Assembly (NCBI GenBank): GCA_964524145.1
Contig: CAZGCA010000086.1
Coordinates: 1 to 26,409, forward strand
DNA length: 26,409 nt
Origin: CAZGCA01 sp964524145
GTDB taxonomy: Bacteria > Hydrogenedentota > CAZGCA01
Reading direction: 5' to 3'
In this document: piece by piece, positions 1-7,542 of the stretch
Numbering within the stretch: the stretch's first letter is position 1
How the letters are laid out: each line of letters begins with the position of its first letter
Notes under the pieces: generated by a model
Told to the model about the DNA's origin: nothing
The model's input: the letters and a program-made list of their open reading frames with translations, nothing else
Database searches by the model: none
Program-made: the position numbers and the translations under genes

Positions 1-11
1 TCTTATCAGGA

Positions 12-84
12 CCAAGCTTGCTTGAGTCCGGCGTATTGGACAGCAAGCTGTCCAACAGAACAGCGGTAGCAAGCTGTCGCACTC
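12..84. repeat. Cluster of short palindromes with an AGCAAGCT core
   Basis: Seen directly: positions 36-55 form a perfect 8-bp inverted repeat (TTGGACAG / CTGTCCAA) around a 4-nt CAAG loop. Positions 61-80 carry a related but imperfect copy sharing agcaagctgtc, and positions 13-26 hold the same core in the opposite orientation. No open reading frame of interest covers the segment. It looks like a cluster of dispersed intergenic palindromes (REP-like). There is no T-tract, so I do not call it an intrinsic terminator. The element may continue beyond the window edge. Confidence 0.55.
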
Positions 85-144
85 GAGAGAACAACCACAA
101 CGCGAACATCTGTGTCGGTCTGACTACCTTTTTATGCTGCGATT

Positions 145-153
145 TGGTATGAT
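145..153 (+). promoter_or_regulatory. Possible extended -10 promoter element
   Basis: TGG followed by TATGAT gives a TGn-extended -10 box about 40 nt upstream of the first gene. No good -35 box is present at 17 nt (taCCTT at 125-130), which extended -10 promoters tolerate. Weak evidence; inferred only from motif and position. Confidence 0.35.
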
Positions 154-194
154 GCTGCGGCAACAGGTGCGGGCGTGGTTTTTGAAAGGACGGA

Positions 195-1043
195 ATGATG
201 ACGGAGTTTCCCAGAACGGTTATTGACGGGTTGTCGGTTTCGCGGTTGGTGATAGGCACGAACTGGTTTCTGGGCTATTCGCATACGAGTATGGCGAAAA
301 ATCTGTTCATACTGGAGACCATGACGGCCAAACGTATAGCGGACATCGTCGAAGTGTTCATGAATGCGGGTGTCGATACGCTTATCGGTGTGCGGCCGGA
401 CCAGCCGCATCTGACGGAAGCTATCAAGGATGCGGAAGACCGTACGGGCAGAAAGTGTATCACCATGGGGACGCCCACGCTCGACACCAGCGGCGGGCCG
501 AACAGTCTGGCGGCGTCGGAACGCGAGCTGGACGAGTACGCGGCGCTCGAGCCGGAAGTATGTTTGCCGCACATGACGACGACGGACGCGCTGGTAGACC
601 GGTGCACGCGCACGATACGTGATATGGATATGTACGTGGGGATGATCAGGGATCGCGGCATGATACCAGGGTTGTCGACGCACATGCCCGAAAGCATCAT
701 CTACGCGGACGAGTCGGGCCTGGACGTCGCAACATACGTTCAGCCGTACAACGCGGCGGGGTTCCTCATGCAGATCGAGATCGACTGGGTTCACCGGGTG
801 ATATGGGACGCGAAGAACCCCGTGCTCACCATCAAACCGCTTGCCGCCGGCAGGTTGCTTCCGCTCGTCGGTCTGGGGTTCGCCTGGGCCACGATACGCG
901 ACAAGGACATGGTCTCCGTCGGCACAATGACGCCGGAAGAAGCCGCCGAGGTTATCGAGATATCTCTTTCGCTGCTGGAACGGCAGAAGGTCGACGTCGA
1001 GCTGCAACGGACACGCAGCAAAGCGTCCGTCGAAAAGGGGTGA
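195..1043 (+). CDS. Aldo/keto-reductase-like TIM-barrel protein
   Basis: Protein of 282 residues of unknown function with the look of a TIM barrel related to aldo/keto reductases. What shows this is a series of strand-end motifs in AKR-like order: SRLVIGTNW near the N-terminus, GLSTHMPE (about 159-166), a VQPYN strand (about 180), IKPLAAGRL (about 212-220), and a C-terminal VSVGTMTPEEAAEVIE stretch typical of the last AKR segment. I cannot point to the AKR catalytic tetrad, so a redox role is not supported. It is soluble, with no signal peptide or membrane segment. Two adjacent ATG codons compete: the AAAGGA ribosome site (185-190) lies 7 nt from the second (198) and 4 nt from the first, so 198 may be the true start. 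It stands alone on the plus strand, convergent with the UroD-like gene. Confidence 0.7.
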   Translation: MMTEFPRTVIDGLSVSRLVIGTNWFLGYSHTSMAKNLFILETMTAKRIADIVEVFMNAGVDTLIGVRPDQPHLTEAIKDAEDRTGRKCITMGTPTLDTSGGPNSLAASERELDEYAALEPEVCLPHMTTTDALVDRCTRTIRDMDMYVGMIRDRGMIPGLSTHMPESIIYADESGLDVATYVQPYNAAGFLMQIEIDWVHRVIWDAKNPVLTIKPLAAGRLLPLVGLGFAWATIRDKDMVSVGTMTPEEAAEVIEISLSLLERQKVDVELQRTRSKASVEKG

Positions 1044-1050
1044 GGATACG

Positions 1051-1106
1051 GTAGACGGGGATGAGAGTGGAGTAGGTAGAATGTAGTAGGTAGTAGGTAG
1101 GGATCA
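1051..1106. repeat. Heptamer-register repeat tract (copy A)
   Basis: Eight successive 7-nt units can be laid in one frame from 1051: gtagacg, gggatga, gagtgga, gtaggta, gaatgta, gtaggta, gtaggta, gggatca. The vocabulary (gtaggta, gaatgta, gtagacg) recurs at 24753-24815 and, reverse-complemented, at 25901-26040. It lies between two convergent genes and runs straight into a short palindrome. It is degenerate, so not a simple microsatellite. Confidence 0.6.
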
Positions 1107-1123
1107 CAGGCAAGATGCCTGTG
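1105..1123. repeat. Short dispersed palindrome CACAGGC-aagat-GCCTGTG
   Basis: Perfect 7-bp stem with a 5-nt loop between the convergent ends of the first two genes. No T-tract follows on either strand, which argues against a classical intrinsic terminator. I recall very similar palindromes scattered through planctomycete-like genomes; that is memory, not a search result. It may still act as a bidirectional transcript end or mRNA stabiliser. Confidence 0.55.
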
Positions 1124-1167
1124 CTACCCCGGGCTCTCGAGTTCGTGAGGGAGACGGAGCCGCAGGA

Positions 1168-2376
1168 TCAGTAGTTGCCGAACTCGAGCGCGGCGTCGAA
1201 CATGGCGACGATGTTCTCGGGCGGTACGCCGGGCTGGATGTTGTGTACCTGGGTGAAGACGAACCCTCCGCCGGGTGCGAAATCGTCGATGCGACGTTTG
1301 ACCTCGTCGCGCACGTCGGCAACGGTACCCGACGGCAGCACTTTCTGTGTGTCGCACCCGCCGCCCCAGAAGATGATATCGTTACCGAACTCTGCCTTGA
1401 GCTTCTTCGAGTCCATGTTTTTGGCGGAGACCTGGACGGGATTGAGTATGTCAACGCCCATCTCGATCAGGTCGGGGATGAAGTCGTAAACCGAACCGCA
1501 CGAGTGGAGAAACAGCTTTGCGTCCATCTTGCTCTTCATGAACGTGTAAAGCCTGGCCATGTGCGGTTTGACAAGCTTGCGGAACATCTCCGGGCTGAGC
1601 TGCGGTCCTTGCTGGGCGCCGAGGTCGTCTGCGACGTGGATAAGGTCCAGGTACGGACCGAGCACCTCGATGTAGTGTTCGAACTCCTCGATGTGCGTCT
1701 CGGTAAGTGTCTCCATGAGCGCGGACGCGAACTTCTGGTCGGCGACGAGGTCGCACATGAAGTTGTCCATACCGCGGATGATTTGCGAGGCGGCGAATAT
1801 GTGGCCGCCGAAAACTCCCGCGATAGCGTAGTCGGTCTCCTCGCGGATCTTGCGGGCGCGTTCGGCGAGATCCTCGATGGTTTCGTCCAGAAACGCCGAC
1901 CGGTCCATCATCCTTATCAGCTCTTTATACTGCGCGATGTCTTCGGGCTTCCGGATGAACGGTGCGACGGCGCCGACGGGCGAGAACCAGTACGCGTCCT
2001 TGAGCCGTTTCAGCATCGGCTCGCCGGTGGGCCCCATGAGAACTTCGGACCCGTCGGGCTGCTTGACGGGGCTCCATCCTTCCGGCACTTCGCAGGGCGA
2101 CCCGTCGGGCAGCGTCGAGGGTTTCCATCGTTTGGGCTCGAACGAGAGACGGACGACGTCTGCCGAGAACCGGTTGCGCACGCTCTCCTCGACGTCGGCA
2201 AGCTGCATGTAGAGATGGAATATGCGGGTAGTGGTTCCGTCGATCCCGAGGTGTGCCTTGAGCGCGTTGTACGCGACACCTTGTATTCCCGTGTCCTCGG
2301 TGCCGCCGAAATCTATGGGCACCCGGTCGGGCACCTTGCCGTCGAGCACCGCTCGAACCCGTTCGCGTGATGTCAT
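1168..2376 (-). CDS. Uroporphyrinogen decarboxylase (UroD/MtaA)-family protein
   Basis: Protein of 402 residues of the UroD fold family. The N-terminus TSRERVRAVLDGKVPDRVP is the standard opening of this family. A histidine-cysteine motif (LHSCGSVYDF) in the C-terminal half matches the zinc-site region of MtaA/CmuA-type corrinoid methyltransferases, and WGGGCDTQKVLPSGT plus the terminal HNIQPGVPPENI are typical of the many UroD-like paralogues in planctomycete-like bacteria. No heme gene is nearby, so a true HemE role is unlikely; methyl transfer or an unknown reaction on a glycan or aromatic fits better but is unproven. The start is supported by a strong GAGGAGGAGA ribosome site. It is the last gene of a minus-strand run, 40 nt after the CBS gene. 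A second family member lies at 23734-24747. Confidence 0.85.
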   Translation of the reverse strand: MTSRERVRAVLDGKVPDRVPIDFGGTEDTGIQGVAYNALKAHLGIDGTTTRIFHLYMQLADVEESVRNRFSADVVRLSFEPKRWKPSTLPDGSPCEVPEGWSPVKQPDGSEVLMGPTGEPMLKRLKDAYWFSPVGAVAPFIRKPEDIAQYKELIRMMDRSAFLDETIEDLAERARKIREETDYAIAGVFGGHIFAASQIIRGMDNFMCDLVADQKFASALMETLTETHIEEFEHYIEVLGPYLDLIHVADDLGAQQGPQLSPEMFRKLVKPHMARLYTFMKSKMDAKLFLHSCGSVYDFIPDLIEMGVDILNPVQVSAKNMDSKKLKAEFGNDIIFWGGGCDTQKVLPSGTVADVRDEVKRRIDDFAPGGGFVFTQVHNIQPGVPPENIVAMFDAALEFGNY

Positions 2377-2416
2377 GTTGTCTCCTCCTCGAATCCCTTT
2401 TACTGAATCGTTGGCA

Positions 2417-2818
2417 TCAGGGGATGTTCTCAGCCAAACATTTGAAGACGTCCGTGTTGCTCAGGATGCCTACCAGCTTGTTCCCATCGACGACCGGCAA
2501 CCGTCTGACGCCGGTCATTCTCATCATCCGCAGACAGTTCTCTATCGAGAGGTCGGGACTGACGGTTATTGTCGGCTTGGTCATGATTTCCCCGACGAGT
2601 TCAGGGCCGCCGCCCATATCCCCGGCGAGCAGCGCCGCCACGACGTCCTTCCGAGTGATAATGCCGAGCGCGTCGTGCTCGTTGTTCCGTTCGACCACGA
2701 GGCTCGAGAGGCCGCAGTCGCGCATCATCTTTGCCGCCGCCAGCACCGTCGTCTTCTCGGCGACGGTCTTGACGTCTTTCTGCATCAGGTCCTTCGCGCA
2801 CACCTTTGTCACGTTCAT
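2417..2818 (-). CDS. CBS-domain pair protein
   Basis: Protein of 133 residues consisting almost wholly of two CBS motifs forming one Bateman module. Half one (about 8-66) opens with DLMQKDVKTV and ends LGIITRKDVVAALL; half two (about 74-131) opens EIMTKPTITVSPD and ends LVGILSNTDVFKCL. Such free-standing modules usually bind adenosyl ligands (AMP, ATP or SAM) and regulate partners; the ligand here cannot be read. It is soluble. A GGAGGG ribosome site lies 9 nt before the ATG. It sits 29 nt downstream of the FapA-like gene and 40 nt upstream of the UroD-like gene on the same strand, so co-transcription is likely and a sensory link to the FapA-like protein is conceivable. Confidence 0.9.
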   Translation of the reverse strand: MNVTKVCAKDLMQKDVKTVAEKTTVLAAAKMMRDCGLSSLVVERNNEHDALGIITRKDVVAALLAGDMGGGPELVGEIMTKPTITVSPDLSIENCLRMMRMTGVRRLPVVDGNKLVGILSNTDVFKCLAENIP

Positions 2819-2847
2819 AGCGCTATTCCCTCCATAGAACTACACGA

Positions 2848-5451
2848 TTAGCTGAGGTACTCGACGGTTCGTTTCTCCATATTAAGCGTAAACGTCCCAC
2901 CGCGTTCGATATCATCGTCGACCAGGCGCGTGTGTCCTTTCACAACGATTGTGGTTCCTGCATGGACAGCCTGGGTAACTTTGACCACGGGAGGTTCAGC
3001 ATCAGCGTCTGCGGCACACTTAGCAAGCCTCCTTCTGTACTTGGCCATCTTCGCTTCCTCAAGAGCGGTTTCACGTTTCAGCTTGACGAGCTTGGCGAAC
3101 GTATGCTCTTCGCTGTTGGTGAGCCCGCCCTTGCCACGCTTCTGGGCAATCCGCGCGAGCGACAGGTCAATCTTGGCCTTATACCGTCGGAGGAACGCCA
3201 GCCGCTTCTCGCTTATGAGCGCGAGCTCGTGTGCTTTCGCGTCGGTGCCGACGTCCACGAGCGTGTGCACCCCCGCTCTGGAACCGAGCTGCTTTGCCTC
3301 GACGCGTTTGGCCGCCATGACCGAGCCGCCCAGCACGCGGCCCTTGCCGGCAGTCACCGCCACAGATCCTTTGGTGGAGACAGAACTGCGCATGATGGCG
3401 TCTCGAACGACGATATTGCCGCCGGCATACACCTGAGCGTTCTCGATGAAATGCGCCTGGATGTCGCCGGTTACCGAGACCTTGCCCTCCTCCTTTCCGA
3501 CGATACCACCGCGCAGTTCGAGGTTGCCGCCGGCTTCAACGGTCGCGTCCTCGATACCTTTGCCGACGGATATGTCGCCGCTCGCGCGCACAACAAACCC
3601 GGAACGGATCCATCCCTGGATGTTGAGCGTTCCGTCCATGGTCAGATTGCCTGTCGAGTAATCGACGTCGCCGGAGATGTCATACTGCTTGAAGACGCCT
3701 ATCTTGTCATCGCCGATCAGCGTCACCATACCGTCTATCTCGGCGGTGTACTCCAAACCGTCATCCGAGATCGACACGTTGCCCGCAGACGTGAGCGTTT
3801 TGTCCTTGCCAGGCTCAGCGGCCTTAATGGTGCCGAAAACGTCAACCCCGTCGTTGCCCGACGTTGCGGGGATTTTCGTTGCGAGCAGGTCCCCTTCCTT
3901 GACGTTCTGTATCGTGGCACGCTCTTTGTAGTCGACCCGGTCAGTTCCCTCGATAGAGCGGCCGACGATCTTGCTCGCCTGAAACTCGAAGCTGATTCGA
4001 GCGTCCTCGCCGTTCTCCGGTGCAGTGCCTTTCGCAATGATGAGGTCACGCAGAGGCTCGGTCATTGTCGGGACTTGTTTCAGCGCCTTCTCGGCGGGAG
4101 CAAGGTCAATGCCGTGCGTTATGGCGTGAGCGTCAACAAGTTCCTTGACGAGATCCATCGTCAGCATTTTGCCAGAGGCTGACGGCGGCTGGAGACAGAG
4201 CGACGCGGTCAGCTTGTCGTCGGATACCCGTATCGGATGCTCGACGCAGAGTTGACCATCAATGAAGTTCGCATACCCTGTGATGCCGTCGGCCACGACG
4301 TACGTCAACCCGTCGTCGAGAACCGCCACGTCCGGCCTGGCGGCAAGCGACGCATCGGTCGGCTCTTTGCCCGGCAAAACGTTCCCGGTGACTGTCCGCC
4401 CCTCCTCGGCAGGCTGGGCAGGCGTTTTGACTGCGAGCACATCACCCGCGGTTACGGTTTCCTTGACGATAGGGGTTTCGTCGAGCTGTTTGTCTTTTCT
4501 TTCGGCATCGACAATCTCCGGGCTCTTACCGTTCAACAAGAATTTGAACTCGATTCCGGCGTCGACGCCGTGCTTGGCGGGCAGAGCCTTGGCAACCACG
4601 ACGTTCATCGTGGGTTCGCTTTCCTTGAGCGCCGCAGCGATGACCTCGTCTTTGATCCCGCAGACGACGCCGGCATCTTCGAGCGCGCCCAGCACGTCGT
4701 CACGTGTGAGCGCGGTGTTGTCCGAAACGGTTGGGAAGATCGTCATCTGAACAGACATCGCGTCGTCGCTGACCTCAACGAGGCTTTTGACCGATGCGCT
4801 GTTCGCGTCCACTTTCGCCTCACCGTAGTCGAGCGCGACGAACGTGCTGCCGTCGTCGGCGAGAGCGACATTGTCGCCGGCGGCAAAGTCCCGGTCGAGA
4901 CCGCTCTCGGCGATCACTTCCTCGCCGCGAACGTTCCTCCCGTTGGTGCCTTTCGTAGCGGGGTTCTTGATCGCGACGGCTTGACCTGCCTTGACTATGT
5001 TGGCTGCGCGCGGATCCTTGTTCGCAGCACCCGTGCCAACCTTCACGTCAATTGTTGCACTAAACCCCGGCATAACCGGCTCGCCGACTGCAACAATGAC
5101 ATTGTTCTTCGGCTTGCCGGTATCTACAACCTGTGCGACAACCCTCTCGATAGCATCTTTCTTCATGCCAAAGGTTACGTTCTGGCCTGCGAGCGCTTTC
5201 TCGACGTCCTCAACGGTTACAGCGGTGCCGTCGCCTATAGGGGGAGTGATGGTCTTGATGACGACGCTCATTCTGTCCTTTGTGACCGCCAAATCGAACT
5301 GGCCCGGCGCGTTGTTGAGTGTGACCGTGTACGTGGATTCGCCCGTTGGCTCGACCGTCACCTCGTCCGGTCCGACACCGAGCTTCTCGGCGCCTTCTCG
5401 GCGGGCATCATCGTCGCTTGGACTCTGTACCTCTACGGAGGTAGGCTTCAT
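2848..5451 (-). CDS. FapA (DUF342) family protein with three N-terminal modules
   Basis: Protein of 867 residues. Residues about 1-45 resemble the Jag-N-like segment often found at the front of FapA proteins. Three related modules follow at about 60-225, 231-405 and 412-590, each starting with a strand, then a helix of the type EDVEKALAGQNVTFG, DDVLGALEDAGVVCG or DLVKELVDAHAITHG, and later a GDVLA-type hairpin (AGQAVAIKNPAT, AGDVLAVKTPAQ, EGDLLATKIPAT) and a G-x-x-V-x-G strand. After that come the DUF342 right-handed beta-helix (about 590-735, repeated GDI/GNI turns), a charged coiled coil (about 740-812) and a terminal beta-strand piece. It is cytoplasmic by composition. Most FapA proteins I know carry one such N-terminal module. 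No flagellar gene is in the window, so the name is by family only. Start supported by AGGAGAGAG. It is 74 nt downstream of the ceramidase-like gene. Confidence 0.85.
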   Translation of the reverse strand: MKPTSVEVQSPSDDDARREGAEKLGVGPDEVTVEPTGESTYTVTLNNAPGQFDLAVTKDRMSVVIKTITPPIGDGTAVTVEDVEKALAGQNVTFGMKKDAIERVVAQVVDTGKPKNNVIVAVGEPVMPGFSATIDVKVGTGAANKDPRAANIVKAGQAVAIKNPATKGTNGRNVRGEEVIAESGLDRDFAAGDNVALADDGSTFVALDYGEAKVDANSASVKSLVEVSDDAMSVQMTIFPTVSDNTALTRDDVLGALEDAGVVCGIKDEVIAAALKESEPTMNVVVAKALPAKHGVDAGIEFKFLLNGKSPEIVDAERKDKQLDETPIVKETVTAGDVLAVKTPAQPAEEGRTVTGNVLPGKEPTDASLAARPDVAVLDDGLTYVVADGITGYANFIDGQLCVEHPIRVSDDKLTASLCLQPPSASGKMLTMDLVKELVDAHAITHGIDLAPAEKALKQVPTMTEPLRDLIIAKGTAPENGEDARISFEFQASKIVGRSIEGTDRVDYKERATIQNVKEGDLLATKIPATSGNDGVDVFGTIKAAEPGKDKTLTSAGNVSISDDGLEYTAEIDGMVTLIGDDKIGVFKQYDISGDVDYSTGNLTMDGTLNIQGWIRSGFVVRASGDISVGKGIEDATVEAGGNLELRGGIVGKEEGKVSVTGDIQAHFIENAQVYAGGNIVVRDAIMRSSVSTKGSVAVTAGKGRVLGGSVMAAKRVEAKQLGSRAGVHTLVDVGTDAKAHELALISEKRLAFLRRYKAKIDLSLARIAQKRGKGGLTNSEEHTFAKLVKLKRETALEEAKMAKYRRRLAKCAADADAEPPVVKVTQAVHAGTTIVVKGHTRLVDDDIERGGTFTLNMEKRTVEYLS

Positions 5452-5525
5452 CTCTCTCCTGCGTTTGACGTTTTGCCTAACGGTCTGTCGGACAGAACAT
5501 CAGCAGCCATTTGTTGTGGGGCCTG

Positions 5526-6929
5526 TTACGCAGTCCCACCCGCTTCAGCACGTTTCCTGCTATCGATTCTGTCGACCATGCGCTCCATCAGTTCGGTAAA
5601 GTATGAACCCATATATGGGCCGTTCATCGACATCAATGACGTCTCGTATTCGTATAGCATGTAGCGTTCGTCGGGCACAATGTACCCGACGTAGTCGCCG
5701 CAGAAACTGAAGGTAACCCCCGTGTAGCCTTTCTCACGGACGTAGTCCTTGAGCACGAGATCGATCTCACCGCCGAGATCGGCCGGCGCTCCCATGAAGA
5801 TTGTGTTATCAACCAGCGCCGCCTGGAGGTATCCGTCGCGATCGGTTACGAGGCTCGTGAGTATCGGCGAGAGCCTCAGGTGCGGGAACCATAGTGGCAA
5901 TCGAACCTGGAACGGCGGAAGCATGACTTCGCAACCGATAGCGGCTATCTCGACCCGGTTGGAAAGCTTGGTCTTTGGCCGTTGTTCGAGGATCTTCTTG
6001 GCCAACCCTTCGCCCATCGCGCGAACGCCTTCGTAGCCGCCCGGTTTGGGAGTCCGCGGGCCCATGCTGCCGACGCCGCCGGACTGGTACAAGGCGAACA
6101 CTGCCCCGTTAGCTTCCAAATACTTCTGCACGAAGCCGGGGAAGTCGGCGGAAATCTCCATACCGGAGAGCGTTGTCGGGTGAGCGGAGTAATTCGCATA
6201 GACGAGAGTCTCGCCTGTGTCGGCCAGCTCTATAAACATGTAGCTGAGCCAGGGATCGATCTTGCCGGATTTGACGACCCTGTTGCGTATGTACGCGGGA
6301 CATTCGACAACGCCGAGCCCGAGCGAAGCGGGGTGCTTGTTGTTGACCGACTCTATGATGACGTTCGAGAAACCCTCGACGATCATATCGAATATCTTCT
6401 GATCGTAGTCGCCCCCGGTTATCTTCTCGCCGATGCCTTTGCCCCACGCGCCCGGGCCGGAATGCGTGTGGCTGGCGTTGAAGAGTATGCAGTGGCGCGG
6501 GATATCGACAGCTTCCAACACTCTGGGATAGATTGCCTTGACCATATCTTCATGTACCAGGAGCATATCGCTGCCCACAACGACGACCGTATCTTGGCCG
6601 TCGCTCAGCGCCAGCGCTTTCACATAGAGCCTGTCGAGCACGCTGGTTGAAGGCGCGCCTCTGCGGTGGCCGTAACCAGCCAATGGTGTTCCGACGGGTG
6701 GGGTGATATCCGCCTTTGCGTAGCCAGCCGTGAGTTTGCCGGGATCGCTCGATATGTGTATTCCGCCGGTCCCCGTATCGATCCGCTGGAGCGTTTCTTC
6801 GTAGTAAGGCTTGCCGGCGTAGTGTGCCGAGTATGTCGGCCAGGGACCGATGAGAACGAGAAATAGTACCAGTATAACTGCAAAACATATTCCGACAATC
6901 TTGGCGATCTTGAGCAGTCTCTTCTTCAC
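5526..6929 (-). CDS. Membrane-anchored neutral/alkaline ceramidase-like hydrolase
   Basis: Protein of 467 residues resembling the N-terminal catalytic domain of neutral/alkaline non-lysosomal ceramidases. Evidence: AKADITPPVGTPLAGYG (about 71-87), the zinc-site motif SHTHSGPG (H154, H156), NYSAHPTTL (H250), and a QSGGVGSMGP stretch near 282-291 where ceramidases have a GD-x-x-PN-type loop. An uncleaved N-terminal helix (about 10-28, preceded by K/R) suggests anchoring with the enzyme facing the periplasm. It lacks the extra C-terminal domain of full-size ceramidases (usually over 600 residues). The real substrate may be any amide-linked lipid or sugar. The start codon is GTG, chosen because GGAGGT precedes it closely. 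It lies between the small membrane protein and the FapA-like gene on the same strand. Confidence 0.8.
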   Translation of the reverse strand: MKKRLLKIAKIVGICFAVILVLFLVLIGPWPTYSAHYAGKPYYEETLQRIDTGTGGIHISSDPGKLTAGYAKADITPPVGTPLAGYGHRRGAPSTSVLDRLYVKALALSDGQDTVVVVGSDMLLVHEDMVKAIYPRVLEAVDIPRHCILFNASHTHSGPGAWGKGIGEKITGGDYDQKIFDMIVEGFSNVIIESVNNKHPASLGLGVVECPAYIRNRVVKSGKIDPWLSYMFIELADTGETLVYANYSAHPTTLSGMEISADFPGFVQKYLEANGAVFALYQSGGVGSMGPRTPKPGGYEGVRAMGEGLAKKILEQRPKTKLSNRVEIAAIGCEVMLPPFQVRLPLWFPHLRLSPILTSLVTDRDGYLQAALVDNTIFMGAPADLGGEIDLVLKDYVREKGYTGVTFSFCGDYVGYIVPDERYMLYEYETSLMSMNGPYMGSYFTELMERMVDRIDSRKRAEAGGTA

Positions 6930-6972
6930 GTGCTACCTCCGTGCTGAGCCGGACAACTGTCAGGGCTTGGCT

Positions 6973-7452
6973 TCATCTTTCTTGATCTTGTTCCTCCGCC
7001 GGACATCGCAGCGCGTCAACTGCACGTTGGGCGGCCTGAATGCACGAATCGAGCGCCTCTTTGGCTTCGGCAGTGCTTCTGTGCGATGGCAACCGTTTCC
7101 TGACCAGGCCGGCCTGCGCGTAGAACGAAGTGAGTACCGCGAACGTTTCCGACCGGAGGGTGTCGTCCTGTGATAGTGCCGGCTGGACGCTGTTCCAGAC
7201 GGCATCCTGCAATTCCAACGGGGCCGACAGGTCGAAGTCGCGCATCCTGGCCCGGACCCGAGCCAGTATCTTGCGGTTTGTCTCTATCTCGACGGCAAGT
7301 TTCTCGCGTGCGAGGGCTGGAGCGGTTCGTTCAGCGGCAGGTAGTTCTTGGCGAGAGCGGCGTGTCCAGCGCATGCCAACAACGACTCCGACCACCGACC
7401 CGAGCATAGAGCCGGCAAACGCTGCAATCACAACCGGCAGCCAATTGTCCAT
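6973..7452 (-). CDS. Small single-pass membrane protein of unknown function
   Basis: Protein of 159 residues that I do not recognise. Residues about 4-27 form one glycine-rich hydrophobic helix followed by a basic stretch (RWTRRSR), giving an N-out/C-in orientation. The rest is a charged, probably helical cytoplasmic domain with two cysteines (about 137 and 150). No enzyme motif is visible. The start has no convincing ribosome-binding site, but a consensus promoter (7514-7542) ends about 60 nt upstream, so it is likely the first gene of the run that continues with the ceramidase-like protein. Codon pattern and clean helix support a real gene. The function is unknown. Confidence 0.6.
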   Translation of the reverse strand: MDNWLPVVIAAFAGSMLGSVVGVVVGMRWTRRSRQELPAAERTAPALAREKLAVEIETNRKILARVRARMRDFDLSAPLELQDAVWNSVQPALSQDDTLRSETFAVLTSFYAQAGLVRKRLPSHRSTAEAKEALDSCIQAAQRAVDALRCPAEEQDQER

Positions 7453-7513
7453 GTACTATTCAGTCCAAACTCGCAGATAATCGCGGATGCGTCCAGGTAC
7501 CGTCACACAAGCT

Positions 7514-7542
7514 AGGATAGCGATATGGTACGGACGTGTCAA
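7514..7542 (-). promoter_or_regulatory. Sigma70-type promoter TTGACA-17-TATCCT
   Basis: On the minus strand, -35 TTGACA (7537-7542) and -10 TATCCT (7514-7519) are separated by exactly 17 nt. The -35 box overlaps the stop codon of the upstream oxidoreductase gene. A start near 7507 would give a leader of about 55 nt to the small membrane protein gene, so this marks the head of the 7452-1168 cluster. Confidence 0.7.

Noticed and set aside
1105..1123. Intrinsic terminator for the first two convergent genes
   Set aside because: The stem is short and neither strand shows a T-tract after it; a dispersed palindrome explains it better.
1243..2370. Plus-strand open frame of 375 codons opposite the UroD-like gene
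   Set aside because: Antisense shadow of a clear UroD-family gene with its own strong ribosome site.
1168..2376. HemE (heme biosynthesis) assignment
   Set aside because: Motifs and context fit the broad UroD/MtaA-like group; no heme genes nearby and the His-x-Cys site points away from HemE.
4237..5664. Plus-strand open frame of 475 codons opposite the FapA-like gene
   Set aside because: Antisense shadow of DUF342 coding sequence that also runs over the intergenic gap and the end of the ceramidase-like gene; no domain or ribosome site.
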